Of a stretch of 64,000 bases of DNA, positions 40,455 to 48,558 are shown piece by piece. Source of the DNA: Nesterenkonia aurantiaca (GTDB lineage Bacteria > Actinomycetota > Actinomycetes > Actinomycetales > Micrococcaceae). Numbering within the stretch: position 1 is the stretch's first letter; every line of letters starts with the position of its first letter. The stretch lies in assembly GCF_004364585.1 (NCBI RefSeq), contig NZ_SOAN01000001.1, positions 248,001-312,000 on the forward strand, given 5' to 3'. A model generated the notes under the pieces. The model was given only the letters and a program-made list of their open reading frames with translations, was not told the DNA's origin and ran no database searches. Both the position numbers and the translations under genes were made by a program.

Positions 40455-41567
40455 ATGATCATCGGAGTCCCCGCCGAAGTGAAGAACAACGAGTTCCGCG
40501 TGGCCCTGACCCCGGCCGGCACGGTGGACCTCACCGCCCGTGGACACCGGGTGCTGATCGAGAGCGGAGCCGGCACCGGCTCCGGCTTCACCGATCATGA
40601 CTTCCGCGCCGCTGGCGCCGAGATCATCGGCGGCGCCGATGAGGTCTGGGAGCAGGCGGAGATGGTCCTCAAGGTCAAGGAGCCGCAGGCCGAGGAGTTC
40701 CCGCGGATGCGCGAGGGACAGATTCTCTTCACCTACCTGCACCTCGCGGCAGAGCCCGCCTGCGCCCGCGCGCTGCAGGAACGCGGCGTCACCGCGATCG
40801 CCTACGAGACCGTCACCGGCACCCATGGCCTGCCGCTGCTGGCCCCGATGAGCGAGGTCGCCGGACGACTGGCCCCCCAGGTGGGCGCCTATCACCTGAT
40901 GCACTCCCAGGGCGGTCCCGGCATCCTGATCGGCGGTGTTCCCGGCGCGCGTCCGGCGAAGGTCGTGGTCATCGGCGGCGGCAAGGCCGGAGAGCAGGCG
41001 GCTCTGACTGCGCTGGGCATGGGCGCCGACGTGACCGTGCTGGACCTGAACATCGAACGTCTCCGGGAGCTCTCCGCGCTCTCCGGGCGCGGGCTGACCA
41101 CCCTGGCCTCGAACACCCTGACCCTGACCGAAGAGGTCGCGGCCGCGGACCTGGTGATCGGTTCGGTGCTGGTCCCCGGAGCGACCGCACCGAAGCTGGT
41201 GACCCGTGAGATGGCCGCAGCCATGCGTCCGGGCTCGGTGCTGGTGGACATCGCCATCGACCAGGGCGGCTGCTTCGAAGGGTCGCGTCCCACCACCCAC
41301 GCTGATCCGACCTTCACCATCGGCGAGCAGATCTACTACTGCGTGGCGAACATGCCCGGCGCGGTGCCGCACACCTCCACCGCTGCGCTGACGAACTCCA
41401 CGCTGCGCTTAATCTTCGCCCTGGCGGACAAGGGCTGGAAGCAGGCGCTGCGCGAGGACCCACACCTGGCCAACGGCCTCAATGTGCACGCCGGGGACCT
41501 CACCAACGCCCCGGTGGCCGAGGCACTGGGGGCGCGGTACCGCGCCCTGGCCGACGTGCTGGCCTGA
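40455..41567 (+). CDS. ald: Alanine dehydrogenase
   Basis: Converts L-alanine to pyruvate, ammonia and NADH. 370 residues from ATG 40455 (MIIGVPAEVKNNEFRVALTP) with GAGGAGA 6 nt upstream, the standard length; the frame is open to 40377 but without homology. Substrate Lys/His in KEPQAEEFPRM and FTYLHLAAEP, NAD-binding VVIGGGKAGEQAALTALGMG (about 172), catalytic Asp in VDIAIDQGGCFEGSRPTTH. Terminator follows. Confidence 0.96.
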   Translation: MIIGVPAEVKNNEFRVALTPAGTVDLTARGHRVLIESGAGTGSGFTDHDFRAAGAEIIGGADEVWEQAEMVLKVKEPQAEEFPRMREGQILFTYLHLAAEPACARALQERGVTAIAYETVTGTHGLPLLAPMSEVAGRLAPQVGAYHLMHSQGGPGILIGGVPGARPAKVVVIGGGKAGEQAALTALGMGADVTVLDLNIERLRELSALSGRGLTTLASNTLTLTEEVAAADLVIGSVLVPGATAPKLVTREMAAAMRPGSVLVDIAIDQGGCFEGSRPTTHADPTFTIGEQIYYCVANMPGAVPHTSTAALTNSTLRLIFALADKGWKQALREDPHLANGLNVHAGDLTNAPVAEALGARYRALADVLA

Positions 41568-41574
41568 CCGGCTC

Positions 41575-41618
41575 CCGACCGCCAGCGGCTCAAGCGCCTC
41601 AGAGGCTCTGGCGGTCGG
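41575..41618. terminator. Bidirectional terminator between ald and the hydratase gene
   Basis: CCGACCGCCAG and CTGGCGGTCGG (11 bp, 41575-41585 and 41608-41618) flank a 22-nt loop. It spans the convergent ends of both genes, including the last codons of the minus-strand gene. Confidence 0.7.
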
Positions 41619-42714
41619 CGAGCCGGTGCCCCGGCACCGCGGTGAAGTAGGTCTCCACGAGCTCGGCATCCACCTCGTGGATCTCGGCGGGGCTCCAGCG
41701 CGGAGCCCGGTCCTTGTCGATGATCTGCGCCCGGATGCCCTCGCGGAAGTCCGAGGAGCGCAGCATGTGCACCGCGATGGTGAACTCGGCCTGGAGCGCG
41801 ACGGGCAGCGTGAGCTCCTCGGCGTCCCGGATGGCGCGATGCGCGACCTTCAGCGAGACCGGAGACTTCTCTCGCAGCGACTTCGCGGCGGCCGCCGCGG
41901 CCTCCTGGCTCACAGCGAGCTCACCCAGCCGCTGAAGCACCCCCTCCACGCTCGGTTCGGCGTAGGCCTGGTCGATCCAGCCGCGCGAACTCTCCAGCGT
42001 CGAGGCTGCGGAGCTGCGGGTGAAACGGGGCAGCACCGCCTCCACCGGCTCGGCGCTCAGCGCCTGGGTCAGCTCCGGCAGCCTCTCACCCGAGACCTCG
42101 ACGTCGGCGAGGCCCAGCGCGATCGCGTCGGCGGCGTCCAGATGCGATCCGGTGAGCCCTGCGTGCAGCCCCAGCTGGCCCGGCGCCCGGGAGAGCAGCC
42201 AGGTGCCTCCGACGTCCGGACAGAATCCGATCGTGGTCTCGGGCATCCCGGCGCGGGTGCGCTCGGTGACGATCCGATGCGAGCCGTGGGCGGAGACTCC
42301 GATGCCGCCGCCGAGCACCAGGCCGTCCATCAGTGCGATATAGGGCTTGGGATACTCGGCGATGGCGAGGTTGAGCGCATACTCGTTGGCCAGGAACGTC
42401 TCGCTGGCGAATTCGGCGGCGTATCCGGGAACGCCTGTCGGCAGGATCCCGCCGCCGTCCTGCTTCTGCAGCGCGACCATCTCCTGGTAGAGGCTGGCGA
42501 CGTCCCCGCCGGCGCAGAGCCCGCGATCTCCGGCGCCGCGGATGAGCACCTGGAGCACCCGATCATCCTCGGCCCAGTCCTGAAGCTGTACGAGCATGGA
42601 CTCACACATCAGCTGGGTCAGCGCATTGACCGCCCGGGGGCGATTCAGCGTGATGATGCCGAGGTGTCCGCGCAGCTCAAAGGCCACATCGCCGGTATAC
42701 GTCTCCCTGCCCAT
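41599..42714 (-). CDS. Enoyl-CoA hydratase/isomerase family protein, 3-hydroxyisobutyryl-CoA hydrolase-like
   Basis: 371 residues, longer than ordinary hydratases (about 260) and matching the HIBCH branch. Crotonase features: GIITLNRPRAVNAL, oxyanion-hole GLCAGGDVASLYQEM and PYIALMDGLVLGGGIGVSAHGSHRIVTERTRAGMPETTIGFCPDVGGT with the catalytic Glu and Asp of HIBCH. The C-terminal helical part has RGWIDQAYAEPSVE and WSPAEIHEVDAELVETYF, typical of the hydrolase, which acts in valine breakdown. The 2-oxoacid dehydrogenase genes 2 kb away would fit a branched-chain catabolic role. Confidence 0.85.
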   Translation of the reverse strand: MGRETYTGDVAFELRGHLGIITLNRPRAVNALTQLMCESMLVQLQDWAEDDRVLQVLIRGAGDRGLCAGGDVASLYQEMVALQKQDGGGILPTGVPGYAAEFASETFLANEYALNLAIAEYPKPYIALMDGLVLGGGIGVSAHGSHRIVTERTRAGMPETTIGFCPDVGGTWLLSRAPGQLGLHAGLTGSHLDAADAIALGLADVEVSGERLPELTQALSAEPVEAVLPRFTRSSAASTLESSRGWIDQAYAEPSVEGVLQRLGELAVSQEAAAAAAKSLREKSPVSLKVAHRAIRDAEELTLPVALQAEFTIAVHMLRSSDFREGIRAQIIDKDRAPRWSPAEIHEVDAELVETYFTAVPGHRLADRQSL

Positions 42715-42804
42715 GTGAGCGAGGTTACACGGGGTGGGCGCATCTGGCCCAACAGAGCTCTCAGAGAGAGTCTCGCGGCACGCGTCAGACCCGCAGAGGG
42801 AGGA

Positions 42805-43650
42805 TCAGGCGTTCCAGAGACCGTAGGAGTCCGCCAGGGAGGCGATCTTCTGAGCGCGTGCCAGGCGCGGGAGGTAGGAGCCGTCGCCGATGGAGCCGCC
42901 GGCCTCGTGAGCCTCGATCAGCTCACGGGCCCAGTTCAGCTCATCCGCCGACGGCGCCAGTCCGGTGTTGATGTGCTCGACCTGGGCCCGGTTGAGCGAG
43001 AGCTTGCCGGTCATGCCCATGCTGGCGGTGACCTGGCAGGCTTCGCCCGTCTGCTCCGGGTCGGCATCTGCGGCCGTCGGGCCGTCGATGGCGCCGGGGA
43101 GTCCGCCGACGCGCGAGGCGATCACCAGGCGTGCCCGGGCATAGGCCAGCGCCATGGGATCGGCGGAGACTCCGACGTCCTTGCGGAAGTCATTGGTGCC
43201 GAAGGCCAGCCGGAAGGTGCCCGGGGCCGAGGCGATCTGCGTGGCGTTCTCCACCCCGAGGGCGGACTCGATGAGCGCGATCACCGGGGTGCCGGCACGC
43301 AGGCGCATGGCGGTGTAGGTCACCTGCTCGGGGTGCTCGGTCTCGGCCAGCATCACTCCGCGCAGCCCCTCGGCGCGCGAGAGGGCTGCCAGGTCGGCCT
43401 CCCAGTGCTCGGAGGTGGTGGGGCTGACCCGCACCCAGGCCGTCATCCCGCCGTTGAGCGCGCGCAGCACCGCCTCGCGGGCCACGACCTTCCCATCATC
43501 GGGGACCGAAGCCTCCAGATCGAAGATCACCGAATCGGCCTCGCTGGCCAGCCCTGGAGCGAAGTCCTGCTCCCTGGAGGCGTTGATCAGCAGCCACGAG
43601 CGGGAGAGTTTGGCGGGCAGCGCGGCCGCGCGACGGTTCCGGATGGGCAT
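42805..43650 (-). CDS. HpcH/HpaI aldolase or citrate lyase beta-type protein
   Basis: 281 residues. TIM-barrel CoA-ester lyase family (CitE-like): SRSWLLINASREQDFAPGLASEADSVIFDLEASVPDDGK, metal-binding Glu in VIALIESALGVENATQIA, and LAFGTNDFRKDVG. Stand-alone CitE-like proteins act on malyl-CoA or citramalyl-CoA rather than citrate. It is upstream of the hydrolase gene on the same strand (90 bp apart), so the two could share a transcript and a pathway. Confidence 0.85.
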   Translation of the reverse strand: MPIRNRRAAALPAKLSRSWLLINASREQDFAPGLASEADSVIFDLEASVPDDGKVVAREAVLRALNGGMTAWVRVSPTTSEHWEADLAALSRAEGLRGVMLAETEHPEQVTYTAMRLRAGTPVIALIESALGVENATQIASAPGTFRLAFGTNDFRKDVGVSADPMALAYARARLVIASRVGGLPGAIDGPTAADADPEQTGEACQVTASMGMTGKLSLNRAQVEHINTGLAPSADELNWARELIEAHEAGGSIGDGSYLPRLARAQKIASLADSYGLWNA

Positions 43651-43781
43651 TTCCCCAGCCTACCGGAGAAGCCCGGGACGACTGGCGGCGGGTGGCATGG
43701 GTCACCGCTGGGCCACCGGCAGCCCGGGAGCAGCTCTGGACCCCAGGGTTCAGAGGTGTTGACATCGGCGTGAACGGACCC

Positions 43782-43811
43782 CAAACTTGAGACGGTTGAA
43801 CTTCAAGTTTG
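43782..43811. promoter_or_regulatory. A/T-rich inverted repeat, operator or promoter region
   Basis: CAAACTTGA (43782-43790) and TCAAGTTTG (43803-43811) are perfect 9-bp arms 12 bp apart; the right half is itself nearly palindromic (TTCAA-GT-TTGAA). TTGACA lies at 43759-43764. The base composition is strikingly A/T-rich for this genome, suggesting a bound regulator. Confidence 0.45.
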
Positions 43812-43888
43812 AAATACATCACTTGGACTTCGATTCCGGACGCGGTTTCAGGTTCCCCCGAATCACCTGGCCGACGTCGCCCCGTGGG

Positions 43889-44021
43889 GAGGAACTGCTG
43901 GCTGGGTGCAGGACTGCCACCCCTGTCTGCACCCGGTTTCCTCAAACCACACCGCGGGTGGAAGGCGACCCCCGTCACCGCGCCTTCCACCCGCAGGGGC
44001 CCGGGGTATGCGACCCCGGGC
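43889..44021 (+). ncRNA. Three tandem hairpins: structured leader or small RNA candidate
   Basis: First hairpin: GAGGAA...TTCCTC enclosing GGGTGCAG (43904-43911) and CTGCACCC (43927-43934). Second: GCGGGTGGAAGGCG (43954-43967) with its exact complement (43981-43994), 14 bp. Third: GCCCGGGGT (43999-44007) with ACCCCGGGC (44013-44021). The last two resemble tandem terminators, so a short RNA or an attenuated leader of the lipoprotein gene (start 44138) are both possible. No known riboswitch was recognised. Confidence 0.4.
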
Positions 44022-44137
44022 CTGCCGCCCCGGACCCGCCGCTCCAGGCCTGCCGCTCAGCCCGTTCATGGCATCCGAGCCGCTCCTCAGAGGGCCGCGG
44101 ATTCGGTCTGCGCGGGTGCAGCTCCTATTCTGGTGCC

Positions 44138-44848
44138 ATGACCCTGACCTCCCGGCGCCATGCACATGCGCGGCTCAGCGCCGGCTGCCTCGGGCTCGCG
44201 ATGCTGATCGTCGGCTGCGGCTCTCCAGATCCGGGTCCGGAGGAGCCGGAGGAGCCGAGCAACGCGATCCCGCAGCCCGAGATTGAAGGGGACGATTCGG
44301 TGCGACTTCCGCTGGCCATGGTGAGCCCCGACGGGCAGGCTCAGGCGGCTCCACTGGGCGGGAATGGCACCCTGGAGGACGAACAGGCCCCTGGCAGCCC
44401 GGTGGAGGAGACCTCCGAGGGCGCCGTGGCGCAGGAGATCGAGATCGCCAGGACCGCGCCCTTCGGCTGCGACGACACCGTCTCGGTGGTCCGATCCGTG
44501 CCGATGGTCACCGAGGACCCCGCGACGGCGGCCCTGGAGTTCCTGATCGATGACCAGCTCTCCTCCCACGGCTCACCGGCGTTCCTGAACCCGCTCGCCG
44601 CCTCCGAGGATCTCAGCGTGGACTCGGTGGAGGTTGAAGGCGATCTGGTGCGCGTGGCCCTGAGCGGCGAGCCGGTCAGCGAGGGGGAATGTCAGTCCTG
44701 GCAGATCCTGACCCAGATCGAGACCACGGCCAGAGTCGCGACCGGGGCCAGCTCCAGCGAGGTCACCGTGGACGCGGAGCCGCTGGCCGAGCTGTTCGGG
44801 CTTCCGGCGGACCGGGAGCCCCTGGAGATCGTGGAGATCACCCGCTAG
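44138..44848 (+). CDS. GerMN-domain lipoprotein
   Basis: 236 residues from ATG 44138 (MTLTSRRHAHARLSAGCLGL), chosen because a lipoprotein signal follows (lipobox LIVGC, Cys about 28). After a Pro/Glu linker and a variable part, residues about 130-236 match the GerMN (sporulation/spore-germination) fold: TAALEFLIDDQLSS, LAASEDLSVDSVEVEGDLVRVALSG, IETTARVATGASSSEVTVDAEPL. In non-sporulating actinobacteria such proteins are surface lipoproteins of uncertain role (compare LpqB). It converges with the E2 gene with a 4-bp overlap. Confidence 0.78.
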   Translation: MTLTSRRHAHARLSAGCLGLAMLIVGCGSPDPGPEEPEEPSNAIPQPEIEGDDSVRLPLAMVSPDGQAQAAPLGGNGTLEDEQAPGSPVEETSEGAVAQEIEIARTAPFGCDDTVSVVRSVPMVTEDPATAALEFLIDDQLSSHGSPAFLNPLAASEDLSVDSVEVEGDLVRVALSGEPVSEGECQSWQILTQIETTARVATGASSSEVTVDAEPLAELFGLPADREPLEIVEITR

Positions 44849-46350
44849 TCGATCAGCAGGCCTGGCTGCTCCATGACCGCGGCGACGTCAGAGATGAACC
44901 GACCGGCGAGATCGCCGTCGATCAGCCGATGATCGAAGGAACCGCCGATCACCATGACATCGCGCGGCACGATCTGTCCCTCCACGACCCAGGGCTTCTT
45001 CCGCACCGCGCCGAGCGCCACGATCGAGGCCTGGCCCGGGGGGAGGATCGGGGTTCCGCTGTCCAGCCCCAGGCTGCCGATGTTGGTGATCGAGACGGTG
45101 CCGCCCTGCATCTCCCCCGGAGTGGTCCGGCCTTCGCGGGCGTCGCTGGTCAGCTGGGTCAGCGCCGCGGCCAGGCCGCGGGTGTTGAAGGCATGGGCCT
45201 CGTGGATCACCGGCACCACCAGCCCACGCGGGGTCGCGGCGGCGACCCCGAGGTTCAGGTAGTTCCGCAAGGTGTAGTGCGTGTCATGCCAGGTGGCGTT
45301 GACCTGCGGATTGCGTCGCGCCGCCCAGATGATCGCCTTGGCCGCGAAGAGCATCGGGGACACGCTGAGCCCTGCGTAGGAGGGGTCGTTCTTCAGCACC
45401 TGGCGCAGCTCCATGGTGCGGGTGACATCGACCTCCTTGAACACCGAGACATGCGGCACGGTGGTCGCCGAGGCGGTCACGTTGCGCGCAGTGGCCTTGC
45501 GCACGCCACGGACCTGGATGTTCTCCTCGCGGGGCCCGTCATAGAGCAGGCCCGCCTCCTCCGGGGTGGTCTTGCGCCGCGCTGGAGCAGGCGCCCCGGG
45601 GGCGGGGACCTGGCCGGAGGCGCGCTGTTCCAGCTTCTGCTTCGCCTGACGCTCCACGTCGTCCCGGGTGATCTGCCCGTTGCGTCCGGAGCCGACGAGC
45701 TCCCAGACGGCGACGCCGAGCCGCTTGGCCAGGGCCCGCACCGGAGGGCTGGCCCTGGCGACGATGTCGGCGATGTCGGTGTAGCCGCCGCCGGCGGGTG
45801 CCGGGGCCGCGATATCGAGGCCCTCCAGGTCCACCAGGTCAGGAGCGGTGGACCGGGTGCGTGTGCGGCGCACGGCGGAGTCCGCCTTGGGGCCGGAGCC
45901 GACCAGGGCCTCGTTCTGCGCAGGGCTCTCCGTGGCCTCCCGGGCGGCGGAGCCTCGATCGGCGCCCTCGCGCTTCTGGGCGGCGGACTTCTTCGCCCGG
46001 CCCGAGCGTGAGCGGCCCGGCTTCTCCTCGGCGACGGGCGGCTCGGCGGGCTCCTGCGTCACGGGCTCGGAAGTCGCCTCCGGGGCGGAACCGGCGTCTG
46101 GCGTCGCTTCGCCCTCGGCGGCGATCCGGATCAGCGGCGCCCCCACCTCGAGCGTCTCGCCCTCTGCGGCAAGCAGCTCAGTGACCACGCCGGCGAAGGG
46201 CACCGGCAGCTCGACCAGCGATTTGGCGGTCTCGATCTCGACCACGATGTCGTTGACCTCGACGGTCGCACCCACGGTGGTGCGCCAGGTGACGACCTCG
46301 GCCTCGGTCAGGCCCTCGCCGACGTCGGGAAGGTTGAAGGTCTCAGCCAT
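44845..46350 (-). CDS. 2-oxoacid dehydrogenase E2 component (dihydrolipoamide acyltransferase)
   Basis: 501 residues. One lipoyl domain at the N-terminus (LPDVGEGLTEAEVVTW, lipoyl Lys in ETAKSLVELP near residue 43), an Ala/Glu/Pro/Arg-rich linker, a peripheral-subunit-binding domain (SPPVRALAKRLGVAVWELVGSGRNGQITRDDV, about 200-230), a second linker, and the catalytic domain with SVSPMLFAAKAIIWAARRNPQ and active-site GGSFDHRLIDGDLAGRFI. It acts in the cytoplasmic complex with the two downstream-encoded E1 subunits. Branched-chain rather than pyruvate specificity is favoured by the nearby valine-type genes but not proven. No E3 gene is in the window. Confidence 0.93.
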   Translation of the reverse strand: MAETFNLPDVGEGLTEAEVVTWRTTVGATVEVNDIVVEIETAKSLVELPVPFAGVVTELLAAEGETLEVGAPLIRIAAEGEATPDAGSAPEATSEPVTQEPAEPPVAEEKPGRSRSGRAKKSAAQKREGADRGSAAREATESPAQNEALVGSGPKADSAVRRTRTRSTAPDLVDLEGLDIAAPAPAGGGYTDIADIVARASPPVRALAKRLGVAVWELVGSGRNGQITRDDVERQAKQKLEQRASGQVPAPGAPAPARRKTTPEEAGLLYDGPREENIQVRGVRKATARNVTASATTVPHVSVFKEVDVTRTMELRQVLKNDPSYAGLSVSPMLFAAKAIIWAARRNPQVNATWHDTHYTLRNYLNLGVAAATPRGLVVPVIHEAHAFNTRGLAAALTQLTSDAREGRTTPGEMQGGTVSITNIGSLGLDSGTPILPPGQASIVALGAVRKKPWVVEGQIVPRDVMVIGGSFDHRLIDGDLAGRFISDVAAVMEQPGLLID

Positions 46351-46352
46351 GC

Positions 46353-47348
46353 TCAGGCACTCCTCTGGTAGCTGAAGCTGCGGTCCACGGCTTCGAGCAT
46401 CCGATCGATGTCCGGAAGGTACCGGTGCTCTTGGGCTGACGGTGGATACGGCATATGGAATCCGCCCACGCGCAGCACCGGGGCCAGCAGCCGGTGGTGC
46501 GCCCGTTCGGCGACCCGTGCGGCGATCTCGCCGCCGATTCCGCCGAAGGTCGGCGCCTCGTGGGCGACGATGAGCCGCTGGGTCTTCGCCGCGGAGCGCG
46601 CGATGGTCTCGTCGTCGAGCGGGCTGATCGAGCGAATGTCCACCACTTCGATGCTGCGGCTCTCGGCACGGGCGGCCTCGGCGGCGGCCAGCGCCACCGG
46701 AACCAGCGGGCCGTAGGTGGCGATGGTGGCGTCGGTGCCCTCGCGGAGGACCTGGGCGCGGAACGCGTCCGGCGCCGGGTTCTGGAGGTCGACCTTCCCC
46801 TTGAGCCAGTAGCGGCGCTTCGGCTCGAGGATGATCACCGGGTCATCGCTGACGATCGCCTGGCGGGTCATCCAGTAGGCGTCCTGCGGGTTCGAAGGGG
46901 CCAGGATGCGCAGTCCGGCGGTGTGCGCGAAGAGCGCCTCGGGGGATTCGGAATGGTGCTCGATCGACCCGATGTGCCCGCCGTAGGGCAGTCGGATCGT
47001 CACCGGGACCTTCACCCGGCCGTCGGTGCGGTTGTGCATCTTGGCCAGCTGGGTGGTGATCTGGTTGAACGCCGGGAAGACGAAGCCGTCGAACTGGATC
47101 TCGGCCACCGGCCGGTAGCCGCGCATCGCCATGCCGATGCTGGTCCCGACGATGCCGGACTCCGCCAGCGGGGAGTCGATCACCCGGTGGGTGCCGAACT
47201 CGGCCTGCAGCCCCTCGGTGACCCGGAAGACTCCGCCGAGCGCGCCGATGTCCTCGCCGATGAGCAGCGTCTTCTGGTCGGCGGCGAGCTCATCGCGCAG
47301 GGCCGCGGTGATCGCCTTGGCCATGACCATCTCTTTGATCGCGCTCAT
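46353..47348 (-). CDS. 2-oxoacid dehydrogenase E1 component, beta subunit
   Basis: 331 residues. Transketolase-like beta subunit: LLIGEDIGALGGVFRVTEGLQAEFG, ESGIVGTSIGMAMRGYRPVAEIQFDGFVFPAFNQI, LPYGGHIGSIEHHSESPEALFAHTAGL and C-terminal VAHEAPTFGGIGGEIAARVAE. It pairs with the alpha subunit to bind thiamine diphosphate. Overlaps the alpha gene by 4 bp and lies 2 bp from the E2 gene. Confidence 0.95.
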   Translation of the reverse strand: MSAIKEMVMAKAITAALRDELAADQKTLLIGEDIGALGGVFRVTEGLQAEFGTHRVIDSPLAESGIVGTSIGMAMRGYRPVAEIQFDGFVFPAFNQITTQLAKMHNRTDGRVKVPVTIRLPYGGHIGSIEHHSESPEALFAHTAGLRILAPSNPQDAYWMTRQAIVSDDPVIILEPKRRYWLKGKVDLQNPAPDAFRAQVLREGTDATIATYGPLVPVALAAAEAARAESRSIEVVDIRSISPLDDETIARSAAKTQRLIVAHEAPTFGGIGGEIAARVAERAHHRLLAPVLRVGGFHMPYPPSAQEHRYLPDIDRMLEAVDRSFSYQRSA

Positions 47349-48481
47349 CCTGCGGTGCCCGCCTCCGTCTGCTCTTCCGCGAATCCTGCTTCGTAGTCCT
47401 TCAGCCAGGCCTTCTCGGTCTCCACCTGGCGGTGCGGCTCCGAGTACACGGTGTCAAAGACCCGGTCCAGGTCGATCGGCTCCATGGCCAGCACGGACTT
47501 GCGCATGTCCGCGGCGAGGTCCTTGTACTCGGCGTCGACCTCGGCGAAGAAGTCCTCATCAGCGTGGCCTGCGGAGCTGAGCCAGGAGCGGTAGCGCTGG
47601 ATCGGGTCGCGGCCCTTCCAGAGCTCCTCCTCCTCGGAGCTGCGGTACTTGGTGGGGTCATCGGCGGTGGTGTGGGCGCCCATCCGGTAGGTGACGGACT
47701 CGATGAGCTTGGGCCCGTTGCCGGCCCGGATCTCACCGGAGAGCTTGGCCGCCACGGCGTAGCTGGCGAGCACATCGTTGCCGTCGACCCGCACGCCTTC
47801 GAACCCGTAGCCCTTGGCGCGGTTGACCAGCGGCCCGCGGGACTGAGTGCGGGTGGGCACCGAGATCGCCCAGTGGTTGTTCTGGATGAAGTAGAGCAGC
47901 GGCAGCTCATAGGAGGCGGCGAAGACCATGGATTCGTGGGCGTCGCCCTGGCTGGTGGCACCGTCGCCGATGCAGGCCACGACGATCTCATCCTCGGCCC
48001 GGTCCCGGGGCACGCTCTCCGTCCGCAGGTCCTGGTTGATGCCCATGGCCCAGCCGGCGGCGTGCAGGGTCTGCGCGGCCAGCACCAGGGTGTAGACGTG
48101 GAAGTTGTGCTCGCGCGGGTCCCAGCCGGTGTGCCGGGTGGCCCGGAACATGGTCAGCAGCTCCTCGGGGGAGATTCCGCGGTAGAGCGCCATGGCGTGC
48201 TCGCGGTAGGTGGGGAACACCATGTCGGAGGACTTGATCGCCGCGATGGTGCCCACCTGGGCGGCCTCCTGGCCCAGCGCCGGCGCCCAGAGCGCAAGCT
48301 GCCCCTGGCGCTGCAGCGAGGTGGCCTCGGCGTCGAGCCTGCGCTCCATCGCCATATAGCGATAGAGCTCGCGCAGCTTCTCCGCGCTCAGCTCCGCGAT
48401 GAACGGGCTGTAGACCTCGTTCTCGGCGAGCTTCCCCTCCGGGGTGAGCAGCTGGACGGGCTGCACCTCTTCTGGCTCCAC
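47345..48481 (-). CDS. 2-oxoacid dehydrogenase E1 component, alpha subunit
   Basis: 378 residues from GTG 48481 (VEPEEVQPVQLLTPEGKLAE); GAGG 8 nt upstream supports this over a GTG at 48586 that would overlap hisC. Thiamine diphosphate motif GDGATSQGDAHESMVFAASYELPLLYFIQNN (about residues 155-185), phosphorylation-loop-like TYRMGAHTTADDPTKYR. It decarboxylates pyruvate or branched-chain 2-oxoacids. First gene of the three-gene operon. Confidence 0.92.
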   Translation of the reverse strand: MEPEEVQPVQLLTPEGKLAENEVYSPFIAELSAEKLRELYRYMAMERRLDAEATSLQRQGQLALWAPALGQEAAQVGTIAAIKSSDMVFPTYREHAMALYRGISPEELLTMFRATRHTGWDPREHNFHVYTLVLAAQTLHAAGWAMGINQDLRTESVPRDRAEDEIVVACIGDGATSQGDAHESMVFAASYELPLLYFIQNNHWAISVPTRTQSRGPLVNRAKGYGFEGVRVDGNDVLASYAVAAKLSGEIRAGNGPKLIESVTYRMGAHTTADDPTKYRSSEEEELWKGRDPIQRYRSWLSSAGHADEDFFAEVDAEYKDLAADMRKSVLAMEPIDLDRVFDTVYSEPHRQVETEKAWLKDYEAGFAEEQTEAGTAG

Positions 48482-48558
48482 AGTGTGATCCTCTCCGACG
48501 GCACCGCTGATCGACGCCCTGCGAGCAGGACGGCCATCGCTTATTGTGTCAGCTCGAC

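Larger units (their letters stand above)
43651..44137. other. Structured intergenic region upstream of the GerMN lipoprotein gene
   Basis: 487 bp without a convincing gene. It contains an A/T-rich dyad (43782-43811), then three hairpins in a row (43889-43943, 43954-43994, 43999-44021). A long open frame crosses it from 43787 into the lipoprotein gene, but its translation looks like low-complexity noise. Confidence 0.6.

Noticed and set aside
41482-43773. 763-codon open frame antisense to the HIBCH-like and HpcH-like genes
   Set aside because: Crosses two genuine genes with clear catalytic motifs; its own translation has no domain.
43787-44137. N-terminal extension of the GerMN lipoprotein gene back to 43787
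   Set aside because: It would bury the lipoprotein signal, encodes low-complexity sequence and covers a strongly structured intergenic region.
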